Shown here piece by piece: positions 35,047-43,396 of a stretch of DNA of 64,000 nucleotides (position 1 is the first letter of the stretch; each line of letters opens with the position of its first letter). Location of the stretch: contig NZ_JBAKHX010000036.1 in the NCBI RefSeq assembly GCF_036906915.1, positions 1-64,000 of the forward strand, read 5' to 3'. Source of the stretch: Phytohabitans sp036906915. Lineage in GTDB: Bacteria > Actinomycetota > Actinomycetes > Mycobacteriales > Micromonosporaceae. The notes under the pieces are model-generated. The model did no database searches. It was not told the DNA's origin and worked only from the letters and a program-made list of their open reading frames with translations. A program made the position numbers and the translations under genes.

Positions 35047-35823
35047 ATGATCGAGGCCGTCGACACTGCTGTCCCGACCGGGGTAGGGGTGATCGTTGTC
35101 GGGCACTTCCCGCTGGCGTCGGGCGAGTGGATCTCCCCGCACAGCCACACGCATCACCAGCTGGCGTGGACGCGGAGCGGTGTGCTCAGCGTCGCCGTTG
35201 GCGATTCGTACTGGGTCCTACCGCCCACGCGGGCCCTGTTGCTGCCTGCGGGAGTCGTCCACCGAACCGGCGCGACCCGCAACGCGGTGCTGTGCAGCCT
35301 CTACCTCAACCCGGAGCGGTGCGCGTTGGACTGGGCGGCGCCCACTGCGGTCGGCGTCGACGGGCTCCTCGCCCATCTGATCGGCTACCTCGCCCGTGAT
35401 GACCTCGCCGACGACGCGCGGCTGCGGGCCGAGGCGGTGGTGCTGGACCTGCTACACCCGTTGCCAGCCCTGCCGATCGACGTTCCGCCTCCCGTTGACG
35501 AACGCGTACGCGCCGTGGCCGACACCCTGCTCTCCGACCCGTCGGACTCCCGGAGCCTAGAGGCCCACGCACGCGCCATCGGCGTGAGCCGACGGACCCT
35601 GACCCGGCTGTTCGTCCGCGACACCGGGATGAGCTTCGACCGCTGGCGCACCCACATGCGGCTGCGGGCCGCCCTGCCTCTGCTCGCCGAAGGACGGACG
35701 GTGTCGCAAGCCGCGCACGCCGTGGGATACGCGACCCCGAGCGCTTTCCTCGCGGCGTTTCGCCGAACCGTCGGCACCTCACCCGGGCGCTACCTCAACG
35801 AAGAAGCCGTTCTCGACGTTTGA
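35047..35823 (+). CDS. AraC-family transcriptional regulator
   Basis: A 258-residue regulator. The N-terminal cupin sensor domain has ISPHSHTHHQLAWTRSGVLSV and LPPTRALLLPAGVVHRTGA. The C-terminal double HTH has SLEAHARAIGVSRRTLTRLFVRDTGMSFDRWRTHMRLRAAL and VSQAAHAVGYATPSAFLAAFRRTVGTSPGRY. It is of the cupin-AraC type that often senses small hydrophobic effectors. It is divergent from the MFS exporter and probably controls it. Confidence 0.9.
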   Translation: MIEAVDTAVPTGVGVIVVGHFPLASGEWISPHSHTHHQLAWTRSGVLSVAVGDSYWVLPPTRALLLPAGVVHRTGATRNAVLCSLYLNPERCALDWAAPTAVGVDGLLAHLIGYLARDDLADDARLRAEAVVLDLLHPLPALPIDVPPPVDERVRAVADTLLSDPSDSRSLEAHARAIGVSRRTLTRLFVRDTGMSFDRWRTHMRLRAALPLLAEGRTVSQAAHAVGYATPSAFLAAFRRTVGTSPGRYLNEEAVLDV

Positions 35824-35890
35824 TCCAAAACCGCGCTGGGCGCACGATCAACATCGAGTGGACCCGGTAGTGGCAGGAGACCGGCGCTGG

Positions 35891-36487
35891 TCAGGGCTCG
35901 CGGGCGCCGTACACACGCAGGATGCTGTGGCGCAGCGCTGCCGCCGTCTGCTCGGTGGTCATGCGGCCGGCGGCGACTTCGCCGCCGGCCGCATGTCCGA
36001 GCGCGATGGTCGCGGAGACCAACCAGGCCGGGCTGAGAGTGCCGTCAAACTCGCCGGTGGCCTGGCCGCGCTCGATCAGCCGCTCCAGCCGCTGGATGAC
36101 CGCGGCATGCTGACGGTCGGCGTCCGCCTGGTCTATAGGGGTCGCCGAGGGGTGCAGCAGCAGCGGGTACCGGTCGAACAGCCGCCAGCTGACGTCCAGC
36201 CAGCGCAGCAGCGCCTCGGTGACGGTGCCGCTGTCAACATCGGCGACGTCGAGGGCGGCGACGGCTTCAGCAGTGATGCGGTCGATGACCGCGGCCACGA
36301 GCAGTGGCCGGGACGGGTAGTGGGCGTAGACGGTTTGGCGGGTGACGCCAGCTGTGGCGGCGACCTGTTCCACCTTCGCGTCCGGATGCCGACCGAGCAC
36401 CTCGACGGCGGCGTCGAGTACAGCGGCTGCGCTGCGCTGGGCGTCCGAACGCCGCCGGCGGCGCCGATCACCTGTTATTTCTGACAC
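35891..36487 (-). CDS. TetR-family repressor
   Basis: A 198-residue TetR protein. The HTH (QRSAAAVLDAAVEVLGRHPDAKVEQVAATAGVTRQTVYAHYPSRP) is followed by a ligand-binding domain (TEALLRWLDVSWRLFDRYPLLLH). GTG 36487 (VSEITGDRRRRRR) is chosen because it gives a normal leader; an ATG at 36511 is the alternative. It is divergent from the SnoaL-like gene. Two related GACAC-type palindromes in the gap, one overlapping the start codon, indicate autoregulation and control of the neighbour. Confidence 0.85.
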   Translation of the reverse strand: MSEITGDRRRRRRSDAQRSAAAVLDAAVEVLGRHPDAKVEQVAATAGVTRQTVYAHYPSRPLLVAAVIDRITAEAVAALDVADVDSGTVTEALLRWLDVSWRLFDRYPLLLHPSATPIDQADADRQHAAVIQRLERLIERGQATGEFDGTLSPAWLVSATIALGHAAGGEVAAGRMTTEQTAAALRHSILRVYGAREP

Positions 36488-36529
36488 GTTGTCTAATTTA
36501 CCGCCCCACATTATCGTAGACACGGTGTC
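36483..36529. promoter_or_regulatory. Two GACACnGTGTC-type operator sites
   Basis: 36519-36529 is GACACGGTGTC, a perfect 5-1-5 palindrome. 36483-36493 is GACACGTTGTC, the same with one mismatch. Centre spacing is 36 bp. They lie between the divergent TetR and SnoaL-like genes, the first overlapping the tetR start. Confidence 0.65.
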
Positions 36530-36556
36530 AAAGATAAGTCGATTCAGGGAGATCAA

Positions 36557-36931
36557 ATGACGCCCCGTACCGATCTGACCGGCTATCTGGTCCGCTATCC
36601 GCAGGAGGCAGGGCTGGGCGATGAGGATCCGGCGACTGTGCTTGACCGCTACCACACGCCGGACTATGAGCTGGTCAACGACGGCGTGCTGCTGGACCGG
36701 AAGCGGCTGCTGGATCACATCCGTCCGGCCCGCAAACGGGCCGCTGGTCTCCGTGTCGAGGTGAAGCAGGCGCTTGTGGACGGCGACCAGGTCGCCGCCC
36801 GGTACCGGCTCATCGCGGAGTTGCGTAAGGGCGGCACCATCACCGTGGAGATCTATATGTTCGGGGAGTTGGCTGCCGACGGTCGACTGCGCCGCGCCAT
36901 CCAAGCCACCCGGACGATCCCATCCGAGTAG
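36557..36931 (+). CDS. SnoaL-like (NTF2-fold) protein
   Basis: A 124-residue cone-shaped-fold protein. ATVLDRYHTPDYELVNDGVLLDRKRLLDHIRPARKR in the first half and VDGDQVAARYRLIAELRKGGTITVEIYMFGELAADGRLRRAIQATR in the second follow the SnoaL-like pattern (a nuclear-transport-factor-2 pocket). Such proteins act as isomerases, cyclases or ligand binders; no specific activity can be read. It is preceded by AGGGAGATCAA and divergent from its probable TetR repressor. Confidence 0.8.
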   Translation: MTPRTDLTGYLVRYPQEAGLGDEDPATVLDRYHTPDYELVNDGVLLDRKRLLDHIRPARKRAAGLRVEVKQALVDGDQVAARYRLIAELRKGGTITVEIYMFGELAADGRLRRAIQATRTIPSE

Positions 36932-37007
36932 TTCGCCAGGTCGGCCAAGCGGCGCCTCGACGGTGATGACCAGTGCGGTTCCCGCCCGTTTGGGGCTGGA
37001 TTGACTT

Positions 37008-37210
37008 AGCTGGGATTGAGGTGTCCGCGTGCTCTCCGGGTGGCGTGCGGGTGCGTAAACGCTGGTTCTCGGGTTGCGGAAGCCGTAAGCGTCGCGGGCG
37101 ACGGTCTTGATCACGCGGTCGGCGCCTTCGGAGCCGGCGTTGGTGGCGCCGGTCTGGAAAGAACGCGAGGATCTGCGGCCACCGCACTTCGACGGTGGCG
37201 GCGAGGCGCC
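37008..37210 (-). mobile_element. ISL3-type transposase C-terminal remnant
   Basis: On the minus strand, EGADRVIKTVARDAYGFRNPRT followed by a short Arg/Pro tail matches the end of ISL3-family transposases (N..TEG.NR.IK...R.A.GFRN..N). Upstream coding sequence is lost after about 37210. Several frames nearby are noise. Confidence 0.55.
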
Positions 37211-37499
37211 CCGCCGCGTCGAGAATGCCTCGGCGACAAGACCAGGCCGTTGACCTCGGATGCGGTGGGATGGCGACACCTCGCCCGCGACGCCGATATC
37301 CGTTGCTGCCGGACCGGGTCGCCGAGTGCCTTGAACGCCCGGGTCGAGCACTGCCGCGGTGGCGCCGGGATGCGGTGCACCAGGATCGGGTGGAAACACG
37401 CCCGCTTCCCAACGGACCGATCTGGACCGCACGCCGGCCTCCGCGTCTGGAGGCCCTCGTGGGGTGAGCGGATTTGCGGGTCCGGCTTCCAGTTGGGCG

Positions 37500-37622
37500 T
37501 TAGACTATGACGACGTCGCTGCAGAAGTCGTAGGACTGGTCGAAGTGGCTCGCCTGCCAGATCGTGTAGACGATGTGGCGGCCGCTTCGGTTGCCCGCGT
37601 TGACGTTGAGGTGCGGGCGACC
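37500..37622 (-). pseudogene. AA10 lytic polysaccharide monooxygenase C-terminal remnant
   Basis: The minus strand encodes HLNVNAGNRSGRHIVYTIWQASHFDQSYDFCSDVVIV and a stop. GRHVIYTIWQxSH..QxFxxCSDV is the hallmark end of secreted AA10 LPMOs, including the conserved Phe/Tyr and the disulfide Cys. The N-terminal copper-binding His brace is gone. It may be related to the CBM2 scrap at 33.0 kb. Confidence 0.7.
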
Positions 37623-37743
37623 CCGGCGTGCGGCGAGTCGGTCTGCTGCCACCTCCGAACCGTAGGAGATAGACACTAATAAATATAGACGAGTCTTTGA
37701 TTAACTCCAACTTCTTCTGACCTGATGGACTACTGACGTTTGG

Positions 37744-38010
37744 TCATGATCGAGCGGCCCTGCAATCCACGCCCGGTTGGACCACAATGGTCGGTCCGGT
37801 CCACTGCGGGCTCGTTGGGACCGCACATACAGCCAAGGCCATCTCGGCGACGAAATGTGGTGCATCTGTCGGATTGAGCCGTCCACTTGCCACGTCGATG
37901 GCGGCGCCGTACAGGATGTGGTGCAGGACGCTGGCTAGCAGGTCGGCCGAAATGTCGGTTCGGAACACGCCTGCGCCCTGGCCCCGGCGGATCAGGTCGT
38001 GAACCCGGAC
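37744..38010 (-). pseudogene. TetR-family C-terminal fragment
   Basis: The minus strand encodes VVRVHDLIRRGQGAGVFRTDISADLLASVLHHILYGAAIDVASGRL. This is the dimerisation-domain pattern of TetR proteins (V..LI.RGQ..G.FR.D.....LA..L..L..GA). The HTH half is missing. The breakpoint coincides with the start of the MFS fragment on the opposite strand. Confidence 0.6.
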
Positions 38011-38467
38011 CACCGGCCTGCTCTTCCTTCCCATCGCGCTATCCACCATGCTCGGCGCCCGCCTCGCCGGCCGCATCTTCGGCTGCACCGGCGCCCGAAC
38101 CCTCGCGGTCACCGGGCTTACCATCGCCGCCGCCGCACTGGCCATCCCCGCGATCTGGAACAGTGCCGCCGCCATGGTGGCCGGCACGACGATCGCAGCC
38201 GCCGGCACCGGGTCCCTATTCGTGGTGACCTCCGCCACCGCGCTCGGGCAGGTAGCGGCCCACGAAGCCGGCCTGGCCTCCTGAATCGTCAGCACCTTCC
38301 ACGAATTCGGCGCCTCACTCGGTGCGGCGGCCGTACCCAGCATCGCCGCCCTCAGCATCGCAGGCACCGGCACCAACGGGTTCACCCGCGGCTTCACCAC
38401 CGGCGCGATCGTCGCCATCGTGACCGCCATCGCCGCGCTCGCCCTAACACCGAGTACCCGCACCAGG
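38010..38467 (+). pseudogene. MFS transporter C-terminal fragment with in-frame TGA
   Basis: The plus strand reads AGRIFGCTGARTLAVTGLTIAAAALAI, a TTIAAAGTGSLFVVTSATAL segment, AAHEAGLAS, then TGA at 38282, then IVSTFHEFGASLGAAAVPSIAAL to the end. The EAGLASGIVSTxHEFGxSLG motif is standard for DHA2-type exporters, so the TGA replaces a Gly codon (GGA). The N-terminal half is missing. Confidence 0.65.
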
Positions 38468-38618
38468 TAAGCGGTCGATGGACGCCGACCATCCCGCGCG
38501 GCGACGCTGCTCGGCCAGCAATTCTGCTCACCCGCGGTGACGCGCTCCGCTGATGGTGCGCTGGCACGGAGAAGTCCTGGCCCGGACGGTCAGGAACTGC
38601 CGCTAGGAGAAAAGGGCA

Positions 38619-38767
38619 TGACACAGAGAAACGACCGCTACGTGGTCCGGCCGGGCCGAGACTCCGACGCCATCGAACTCGCTCGCCTGCACGCATCGGT
38701 CCAGCTTCAGCCGATGACCGGCGGGCGGATGCGAGTCCCCACAGCCCGGCACCGAGGTAGTAGTTGA
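38619..38767 (+). pseudogene. GNAT acetyltransferase N-terminal fragment
   Basis: MTQRNDRYVVRPGRDSDAIELARLHASVQLQ looks like the first strand and helix of a GNAT enzyme (..iR.a...Da..ia.l...). Homology ends after 30 residues, before a stop at 38767. A ribosome-binding site (AGGAGAAAAGG) precedes it. Confidence 0.4.
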
Positions 38768-39241
38768 AGGCTGATGATCGAGCTCGGCGTCTATTGGGGC
38801 CTGGTAACCATGTCCGCCGGAATTCCAACACCACGGCGGTCAGCCCCACACGTTCCGCCCGCGACCGCGTTCAATACTCGGCAGGGACCATCTCATTGTC
38901 GAGTTCATCGTCGACTGGGAGCGACCTACGGCGACGACGAGGGCCCGCGCTGCGCTGGACCGACACGTTGTTCACCGCGCTCGCACAATCGCGCTCCCGG
39001 GTGGCTACTCCACCCTGATCGGCCCGATGACCACGACCAGATCCTTACTGCGCGCCCGCCGGAGCAACGCCCCGCGTCTGCGGTCGATCAAGCAACCGTA
39101 CGCCCCAAGCTGAGTCGCCTCCGCCACGCCGCTACCGCCGCCCTACCGAATACCGCCACCTTGGTGTCGGCTGGCAGCGGCGCCGCACGCCCACCCCCAC
39201 AAGGGATGACGGGCCGTTGCCGCCGTCCGCCGTGAGGTCTG
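38768..39241. other. 470-bp intergenic, nothing recognised
   Basis: Only shadow frames without motifs. It may contain the terminator region of the membrane-protein pair at 39.2-40.0 kb. Confidence 0.3.
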
Positions 39242-39781
39242 CTACGAGCGGACCGGTTCCGGCCGGTCCGCTGGCGTCGAACGCTGTCTGCGGCGAGCGA
39301 ACCGCGTGGTGCCCCGCGGTTTGTAGATGGCCAGAATCGTGGCCAGGACAAGTAGTAGGAGCGCCACCACCGCGTGGATGGTCGGTGAGGCGCGCTGCGG
39401 CCCGAGAGCCTCGGGGGTAAAGGCTGGGGTTGTTGCCGCGTCCGCCAGACCGGCCAGCGTCTGGGTGTACATGAGCAGCACTACGACGGCGCCGATGTTG
39501 ATGACAAGTTTGAAAATCACCCAGTAGTGCCGCACCAAACCCCACGTGGTGCCTAGCGATTGGACCAGCCCGCTGGCCAGCGACGCGAATGCCAAGGGCA
39601 CCAACGCATACCAGGCGGTTGGCTCCATAATTAGATAAGCCGCACGCACCACGTCCGTGTCCTGGCTGACCATCCCCACCACACCCAGGACGACGAAGAC
39701 GGATACCGCTCCGAGCCAGCCGACCGACGTCGTTACGTGCACGGTAAGCGCAAGCCGGCGTACCGGCGGCGGCATGATCAT
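39242..39781 (-). CDS. DUF2269-like integral membrane protein
   Basis: A 179-residue protein with four membrane helices (roughly residues 8-30, 48-70, 85-105, 138-158). The N-terminal LALTVHVTTSVGWLGAVSVFVVLGVVG carries the conserved His and Trp of DUF2269-type heme-binding-like membrane proteins. MEPTAWYALVPLAFASLASGLVQSLGTTWGLVRHYWVIFKLVIN is also typical. It overlaps the stop of the small membrane protein upstream by four bases and is co-translated with it. Function unknown. Confidence 0.75.
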   Translation of the reverse strand: MIMPPPVRRLALTVHVTTSVGWLGAVSVFVVLGVVGMVSQDTDVVRAAYLIMEPTAWYALVPLAFASLASGLVQSLGTTWGLVRHYWVIFKLVINIGAVVVLLMYTQTLAGLADAATTPAFTPEALGPQRASPTIHAVVALLLLVLATILAIYKPRGTTRFARRRQRSTPADRPEPVRS

Positions 39782-40008
39782 CCGTGCCCCCCGACCGGTG
39801 GCGCGTGGCCGCCACCGCTGACGCCCGGGCTCGTCCCACTGTTCGGGGAGTGCCGTCCAGGGCCGTGTCCGCCGGCCAGCAGCATTGCGACCAATAGCGC
39901 GATAGCCAGCAGGGCGACGATCACCGACAACTTGACCCAGCGCGGCATCGGCGTCGACCCGGCTTCAGTACGGGGTGGCACCTGCGCTGGACGGGGTGGA
40001 TCAGCCAT
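39778..40008 (-). CDS. Small single-pass membrane protein, Gly/His/Pro-rich tail
   Basis: A 76-residue protein: a short cytosolic leader, PMPRWVKLSVIVALLAIALLVAMLLAGG as the one membrane helix, then a Gly/His-rich tail (GHGPGRHSPNSGTSPG, ending PPVGGHG). A clear paralogue (PRWVKISAIVA..GGHGPGRHSPGG..GGHG) is encoded at 60169-60411 on the other side of the biosynthetic cluster. The tail could bind a metal. Function unknown. It is divergent from the TetR gene at 40113. Confidence 0.75.
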   Translation of the reverse strand: MADPPRPAQVPPRTEAGSTPMPRWVKLSVIVALLAIALLVAMLLAGGHGPGRHSPNSGTSPGVSGGGHAPPVGGHG

Positions 40009-40112
40009 GGTGGCTCCTCCTCATATGGGCGACGGACACCTCCAGTTTTACGAGACAAGATGTCGGTGTCAAGCCGCCATGTCGAGGTTCCGTCGTGGCG
40101 TATGATGGTGGA

Positions 40113-40691
40113 GTGCCGAGGCTGTGGGACGCAACGATAGAGGCGCACCGCTCGCAGGTGCGGGACGCGATCCTGGACACTACGGCGGCGCTGGTGGCCA
40201 ATCGCGGACTGCTGGCGGTGACAATGTCGCAGATCGCCGAGGCGACCGGGATCGGCCGAGCGACGCTGTACAAGTACTTTCCCGATGTCGAGGCGATCCT
40301 GTCCGCCTGGCACGAACGGCAGATCGCCGCCCATCTCGCCCAACTGACGCAGATACGCGACCAGGTCGGCGACCCCGATGCCCGATTGCGGGCCGTGTTG
40401 GAGGCGTACGCGATGCTGTCCCAGCGTGGACACGGCCAGCACGACAGCGGCCTGGTGGGGCTGCTGCACCGGGACCAACACGTCGCCCACGCCCAGCAGC
40501 AGGTCCACGGCATGATCCGTGACCTGCTCGCCGAGGCCGCCGTCGCGGGCCACGTACGCGACGACGTGCCGGCCGGCGAGCTGGCGACCTACTGCCTGCA
40601 CGCACTCACCGCGGCTGGCAGTCTGCCGTCAGCACAAGCGGTTCACCGGCTCGTCATGCTCACCGTCGCGGCGGTACGCCGCTCGAGCTAG
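40113..40691 (+). CDS. TetR-family regulator (paralogue of the 43.4-kb regulator)
   Basis: A 192-residue regulator from GTG 40113 (VPRLWDATIEAHRSQVRDAIL). The HTH reads VTMSQIAEATGIGRATLYKYFPDVEAILSAWHERQ. The C-terminal TetR_C_33-like domain ends TYCLHALTAAGSLPSAQAVHRLVMLTV. It is nearly superimposable on the regulator at 43397-43969 (shared LW..TIEAHR, GIGRATLYKYF.DVE.IL.AWHERQ, CLHALTAAGSLPS). It is divergent from the small membrane protein/DUF2269 pair, which it probably represses. Confidence 0.88.
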   Translation: MPRLWDATIEAHRSQVRDAILDTTAALVANRGLLAVTMSQIAEATGIGRATLYKYFPDVEAILSAWHERQIAAHLAQLTQIRDQVGDPDARLRAVLEAYAMLSQRGHGQHDSGLVGLLHRDQHVAHAQQQVHGMIRDLLAEAAVAGHVRDDVPAGELATYCLHALTAAGSLPSAQAVHRLVMLTVAAVRRSS

Positions 40692-41055
40692 GCCAGGCTG
40701 GCGGACATTCGCGCGCGCTCGGCCGCCAAGTCGTGAAGACCGGTCGATCGCCGCCGCCTGAAGTATCGGTCTCTCTGTAAATGGGCACCCATCGCATTTG
40801 TCGATCACGCCGACCAGGCGGGCGGACGTGATTACCTTCCAGGAAGCGGATCCCGGGCGATCTCGCCGTGCGGGCGGGTCTCTGGTACGGCACGACGTAG
40901 GGGCCGTTGCTGAGATCCACGACCAGTCAGCCCGTCCCGGATGTGCGGTATCTCGACATGCCGGTTGCTGCGGGCACGGCTGACGGGCCCGCGTTGGATT
41001 GCATCACCACCGACAGTCCTTCCCGCGCCACGTCCGCAGGTCTGGTTGTCTTGTC
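40692..41055. other. 360-bp intergenic, no gene seen
   Basis: Convergent space between the TetR gene and the DUF2218 gene. No ORF with support and no obvious hairpin. Confidence 0.3.
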
Positions 41056-41688
41056 TCAGTTGTGGTCGGTGCCGGTAGCGACCTTGCGGCGTCGGCTTCG
41101 ATAGTGAGTCCAGGCGACGACCGCGAGCTTGGCGACAATAGCCGCCACGACCAAGTCGCTGGCGATGCCGGCCCACCGTGAGTGCCCCACCAACGGTCCA
41201 GCCAGTCCGACATGCACCCCAATGGCCAAGACGCCGACCAGGATGAGCAGGCCGACCTGGAGCCGGACGCGTCGCGCGTCTCGTCCGGGCTGCGGCGTGG
41301 TTTCCGTGACCGGCGTGACGGGGACGCCGCCAGGAGCCGGGGGTTCCTCCCAGATGACGCTTAGTGGATCACGGCTGCTGAACCGGAGCAGGTTGCGGGT
41401 GACGATGTCGCGGATCTGAGTGAGGCCGTCCTGGTCACTGGCATCGACGCGGATAGTGAGCGCGTCCGCGTCGGCGGTCAGGATGCACCGGCCCCAGGGG
41501 GTGAACGTGATGGTCCCCTCGCTGTCGGACCAGTTGGCGGCCACCCGCACGCCACCGCGGGTCATCCTGCCTTGTAGGTGCACGCCTGCACGATGACCGC
41601 CGCTTCCCATGGCGGTGGCGTGCTTGCAGAACTGGGTAAGGTACCGGCTGGCACGTTCGGTTGGGACCTGTGCTTGAAGGGTCGGCAT
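41056..41688 (-). CDS. DUF2218 domain protein with C-terminal membrane helices
   Basis: A 210-residue protein. Residues 1-110 match DUF2218 (TERASRYLTQFCKHATAMG, TFTPWGRCILTADADALTIRVDASDQDGLTQIRDIVTRNLLRFSSRDPLSVIWEE). DUF2218 is usually a stand-alone domain near iron-uptake genes. Here a Pro-rich linker leads to two helices (LQVGLLILVGVLAIGVHVGLA, IASDLVVAAIVAKLAVVAW) and a basic end, anchoring it in the membrane. The fusion is unusual. Function unknown. Confidence 0.75.
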   Translation of the reverse strand: MPTLQAQVPTERASRYLTQFCKHATAMGSGGHRAGVHLQGRMTRGGVRVAANWSDSEGTITFTPWGRCILTADADALTIRVDASDQDGLTQIRDIVTRNLLRFSSRDPLSVIWEEPPAPGGVPVTPVTETTPQPGRDARRVRLQVGLLILVGVLAIGVHVGLAGPLVGHSRWAGIASDLVVAAIVAKLAVVAWTHYRSRRRKVATGTDHN

Positions 41689-42123
41689 CGCTTTTCCTTC
41701 TGGTCGCCTGTCTCAAGGTAGGCCGCGCCGTCAGGGCTAGCGACCTACACTGCAAGGTCTAGGTCTAGACGTACCGTAGCGACCTGGGTAGCACGGTAGC
41801 TCGGTCGTTGCATGCCTCGCGCCAAACGTCCGCGCGACAGGCAAACACACTCTCGGCCGGTGGATGGGATGCCGCTGCCACCGGCCAGGTCGTAGCATGC
41901 CCGCGGCCGTGAAGTTGTCACTTTCCGCGGCATAGGTATGAAAGGTGACCGCGTCCTTGAGAGCCTGGACCACGCCTCGGCCGAGGTCAGCGATAAGGGC
42001 GTGGGGGCGTCGCCTCGTAGGGGCCCGGCTGGGTCATCATCGAACGGCCTGGTGCCGCACCGGGTCACCGCGCGGTGCTCGCTGCGCCCTACCTGGAGGC
42101 CTTCGGCGACGACGCGACGCCAG
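41689..42123. other. Intergenic, no gene seen
   Basis: About 430 bp between the end of the biosynthetic operon and the DUF2218 gene. GGTCTAGGTCTAG near 41757 is a short direct repeat in the presumed promoter of the DUF2218 gene. Confidence 0.3.
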
Positions 42124-42146
42124 CCCGGCCGCCGTTGACGGCCGGG
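42124..42146. terminator. GC-rich hairpin at the end of the biosynthetic operon
   Basis: Arms CCCGGCCG (42124-42131) and CGGCCGGG (42139-42146) with a 7-base loop, 35 bp past the KASIII stop on the minus strand. Confidence 0.55.
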
Positions 42147-42181
42147 CCGAAAACTTCCGCCGGTCGACGGGAGTCCGATTG

Positions 42182-43207
42182 TCAGGGGAGTTCGGTGATC
42201 TCCACGACGGCGCAGGCCGCTTCCATCCCTGGCGCGCCGCTGACGAGGAGTACCTTCTCACCGACGTCGACCTCACGGTTACGCCAGACGTACTCGAGCC
42301 CGCGGATCTGGTCCAGCGGTCCCGCGTGTCCGAGCCTGCGGGTGAACTCCCAGATGCCCCGCTTTTCTTCGATACCTAGCGGGTCCAGGAATATGTCGGT
42401 CAGCGCCCACCGGGCGAAGCCGTCGTGCACCACCTTGGAGATGTCGTCCAGCGTCACCCCGGCTTCGGAGAGAGCTCCCTCGGCCGCCTCGATCACTACC
42501 GAGCCGAAATCCGTCATCGGCGGCGCCCCCGAGTCGGCGGCCTGCTCGCGCACGTACGCCATCCGCGCGTCGAAGTTGAGCGTCCCACCAACGGTCATGC
42601 CTGGCGGGAAGATTTTCTCCCCACCACGATGGTGCAGTTCGAGTTCCGGGTTGGACGCGAACTCGGTCGACAGGACCTTTGCGAAACCGCGGCGCTTGGA
42701 CAGCACTACCCCGCCGCCGCCGTCGGCCAGGACGAACAGCGACGAGGCGTTCCAGCGGTTGACTGACGGGGTGCCGAAGTTGTCCGCACAGGTCAGCAAC
42801 GCTGCAATCCGGTCGGGCCTGGCGTCGAGATAGCACGCGGCCAGATGCAGGTTCGAGAAGAACCCGATGCACCCGTTGCGGATCTCCACGGAGGTTACCG
42901 GCTGGTTGATGGTGTTGCGGTTGATGTAGTGCTGCGCCGACCATCCGTCCGGCCCTTGCGGGTGCACGTTCGTGTGGAACAGGGCGCAGATCTCTTCCGG
43001 CGCGTGTCCCGACTGCTCGACGGCGAACCGGGCGGCCTCGATGGCGAGGTCGGGTGCGGGTGTCGTACCTGCGATCGAGATCGAGAGCAGACCGCTGCGC
43101 TCCCGGTCCTCGGCGCTGTACCACCCTTTCTCCACAGCAACCGCTGTGTCGACGTAGTCGGGCTCGGAGGTACCGATGCCGGCGATGTAGATATCGTTGA
43201 CTCTCAT
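42182..43207 (-). CDS. KASIII-like acyltransferase (ChlB3/CerJ type)
   Basis: A 341-residue thiolase-fold protein. The nucleophile is Cys113 (VEIRNGCIGFFSNLHLAA). His261 lies in VVHDGFARW, and the third position reads RRLGHAGPLDQIRGL (His294, Asp299) instead of the GN of FabH. That GHxGxxDQxxGL pattern is what I recall from acyl-transferring KASIII enzymes such as ChlB3/ChlB6 and CerJ, which move aryl or malonyl groups between ACP and a nucleophile rather than condense. In this setting it could move salicyl from the aryl carrier protein to a hydrazine nitrogen or another acceptor. Start ATG 43207 has a GAGAAGGCGAG site. Last gene of the operon, 190 bp after tetR. Confidence 0.8.
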   Translation of the reverse strand: MRVNDIYIAGIGTSEPDYVDTAVAVEKGWYSAEDRERSGLLSISIAGTTPAPDLAIEAARFAVEQSGHAPEEICALFHTNVHPQGPDGWSAQHYINRNTINQPVTSVEIRNGCIGFFSNLHLAACYLDARPDRIAALLTCADNFGTPSVNRWNASSLFVLADGGGGVVLSKRRGFAKVLSTEFASNPELELHHRGGEKIFPPGMTVGGTLNFDARMAYVREQAADSGAPPMTDFGSVVIEAAEGALSEAGVTLDDISKVVHDGFARWALTDIFLDPLGIEEKRGIWEFTRRLGHAGPLDQIRGLEYVWRNREVDVGEKVLLVSGAPGMEAACAVVEITELP

Positions 43208-43396
43208 CTCGCCTTCTCTCCCGTGCCGGGTCAGGCGGCCCGCCTGGCGTCCGTTCGTCGAAACGTATCCGCGGGGGTTGACGTGACCAGCCAACAGACA
43301 TCGACAACACCTTGAACGGCGTCCGCGTTCCTCGCGGCTGGCACGGCGAAGAAAGCAGCGGCCGTCCAGGGACGACCACGACGCGGTGAATCACTG

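Noticed and set aside
41737..42123. Small ORFs between the DUF2218 and KASIII genes
   Set aside because: No ribosome-binding sites or conserved motifs; composition typical of noise in GC-rich DNA.
42182..43207. Ordinary FabH (fatty-acid initiation)
   Set aside because: The Asn position of the triad is replaced in a GHAGPLDQ context and no fatty-acid genes are adjacent.
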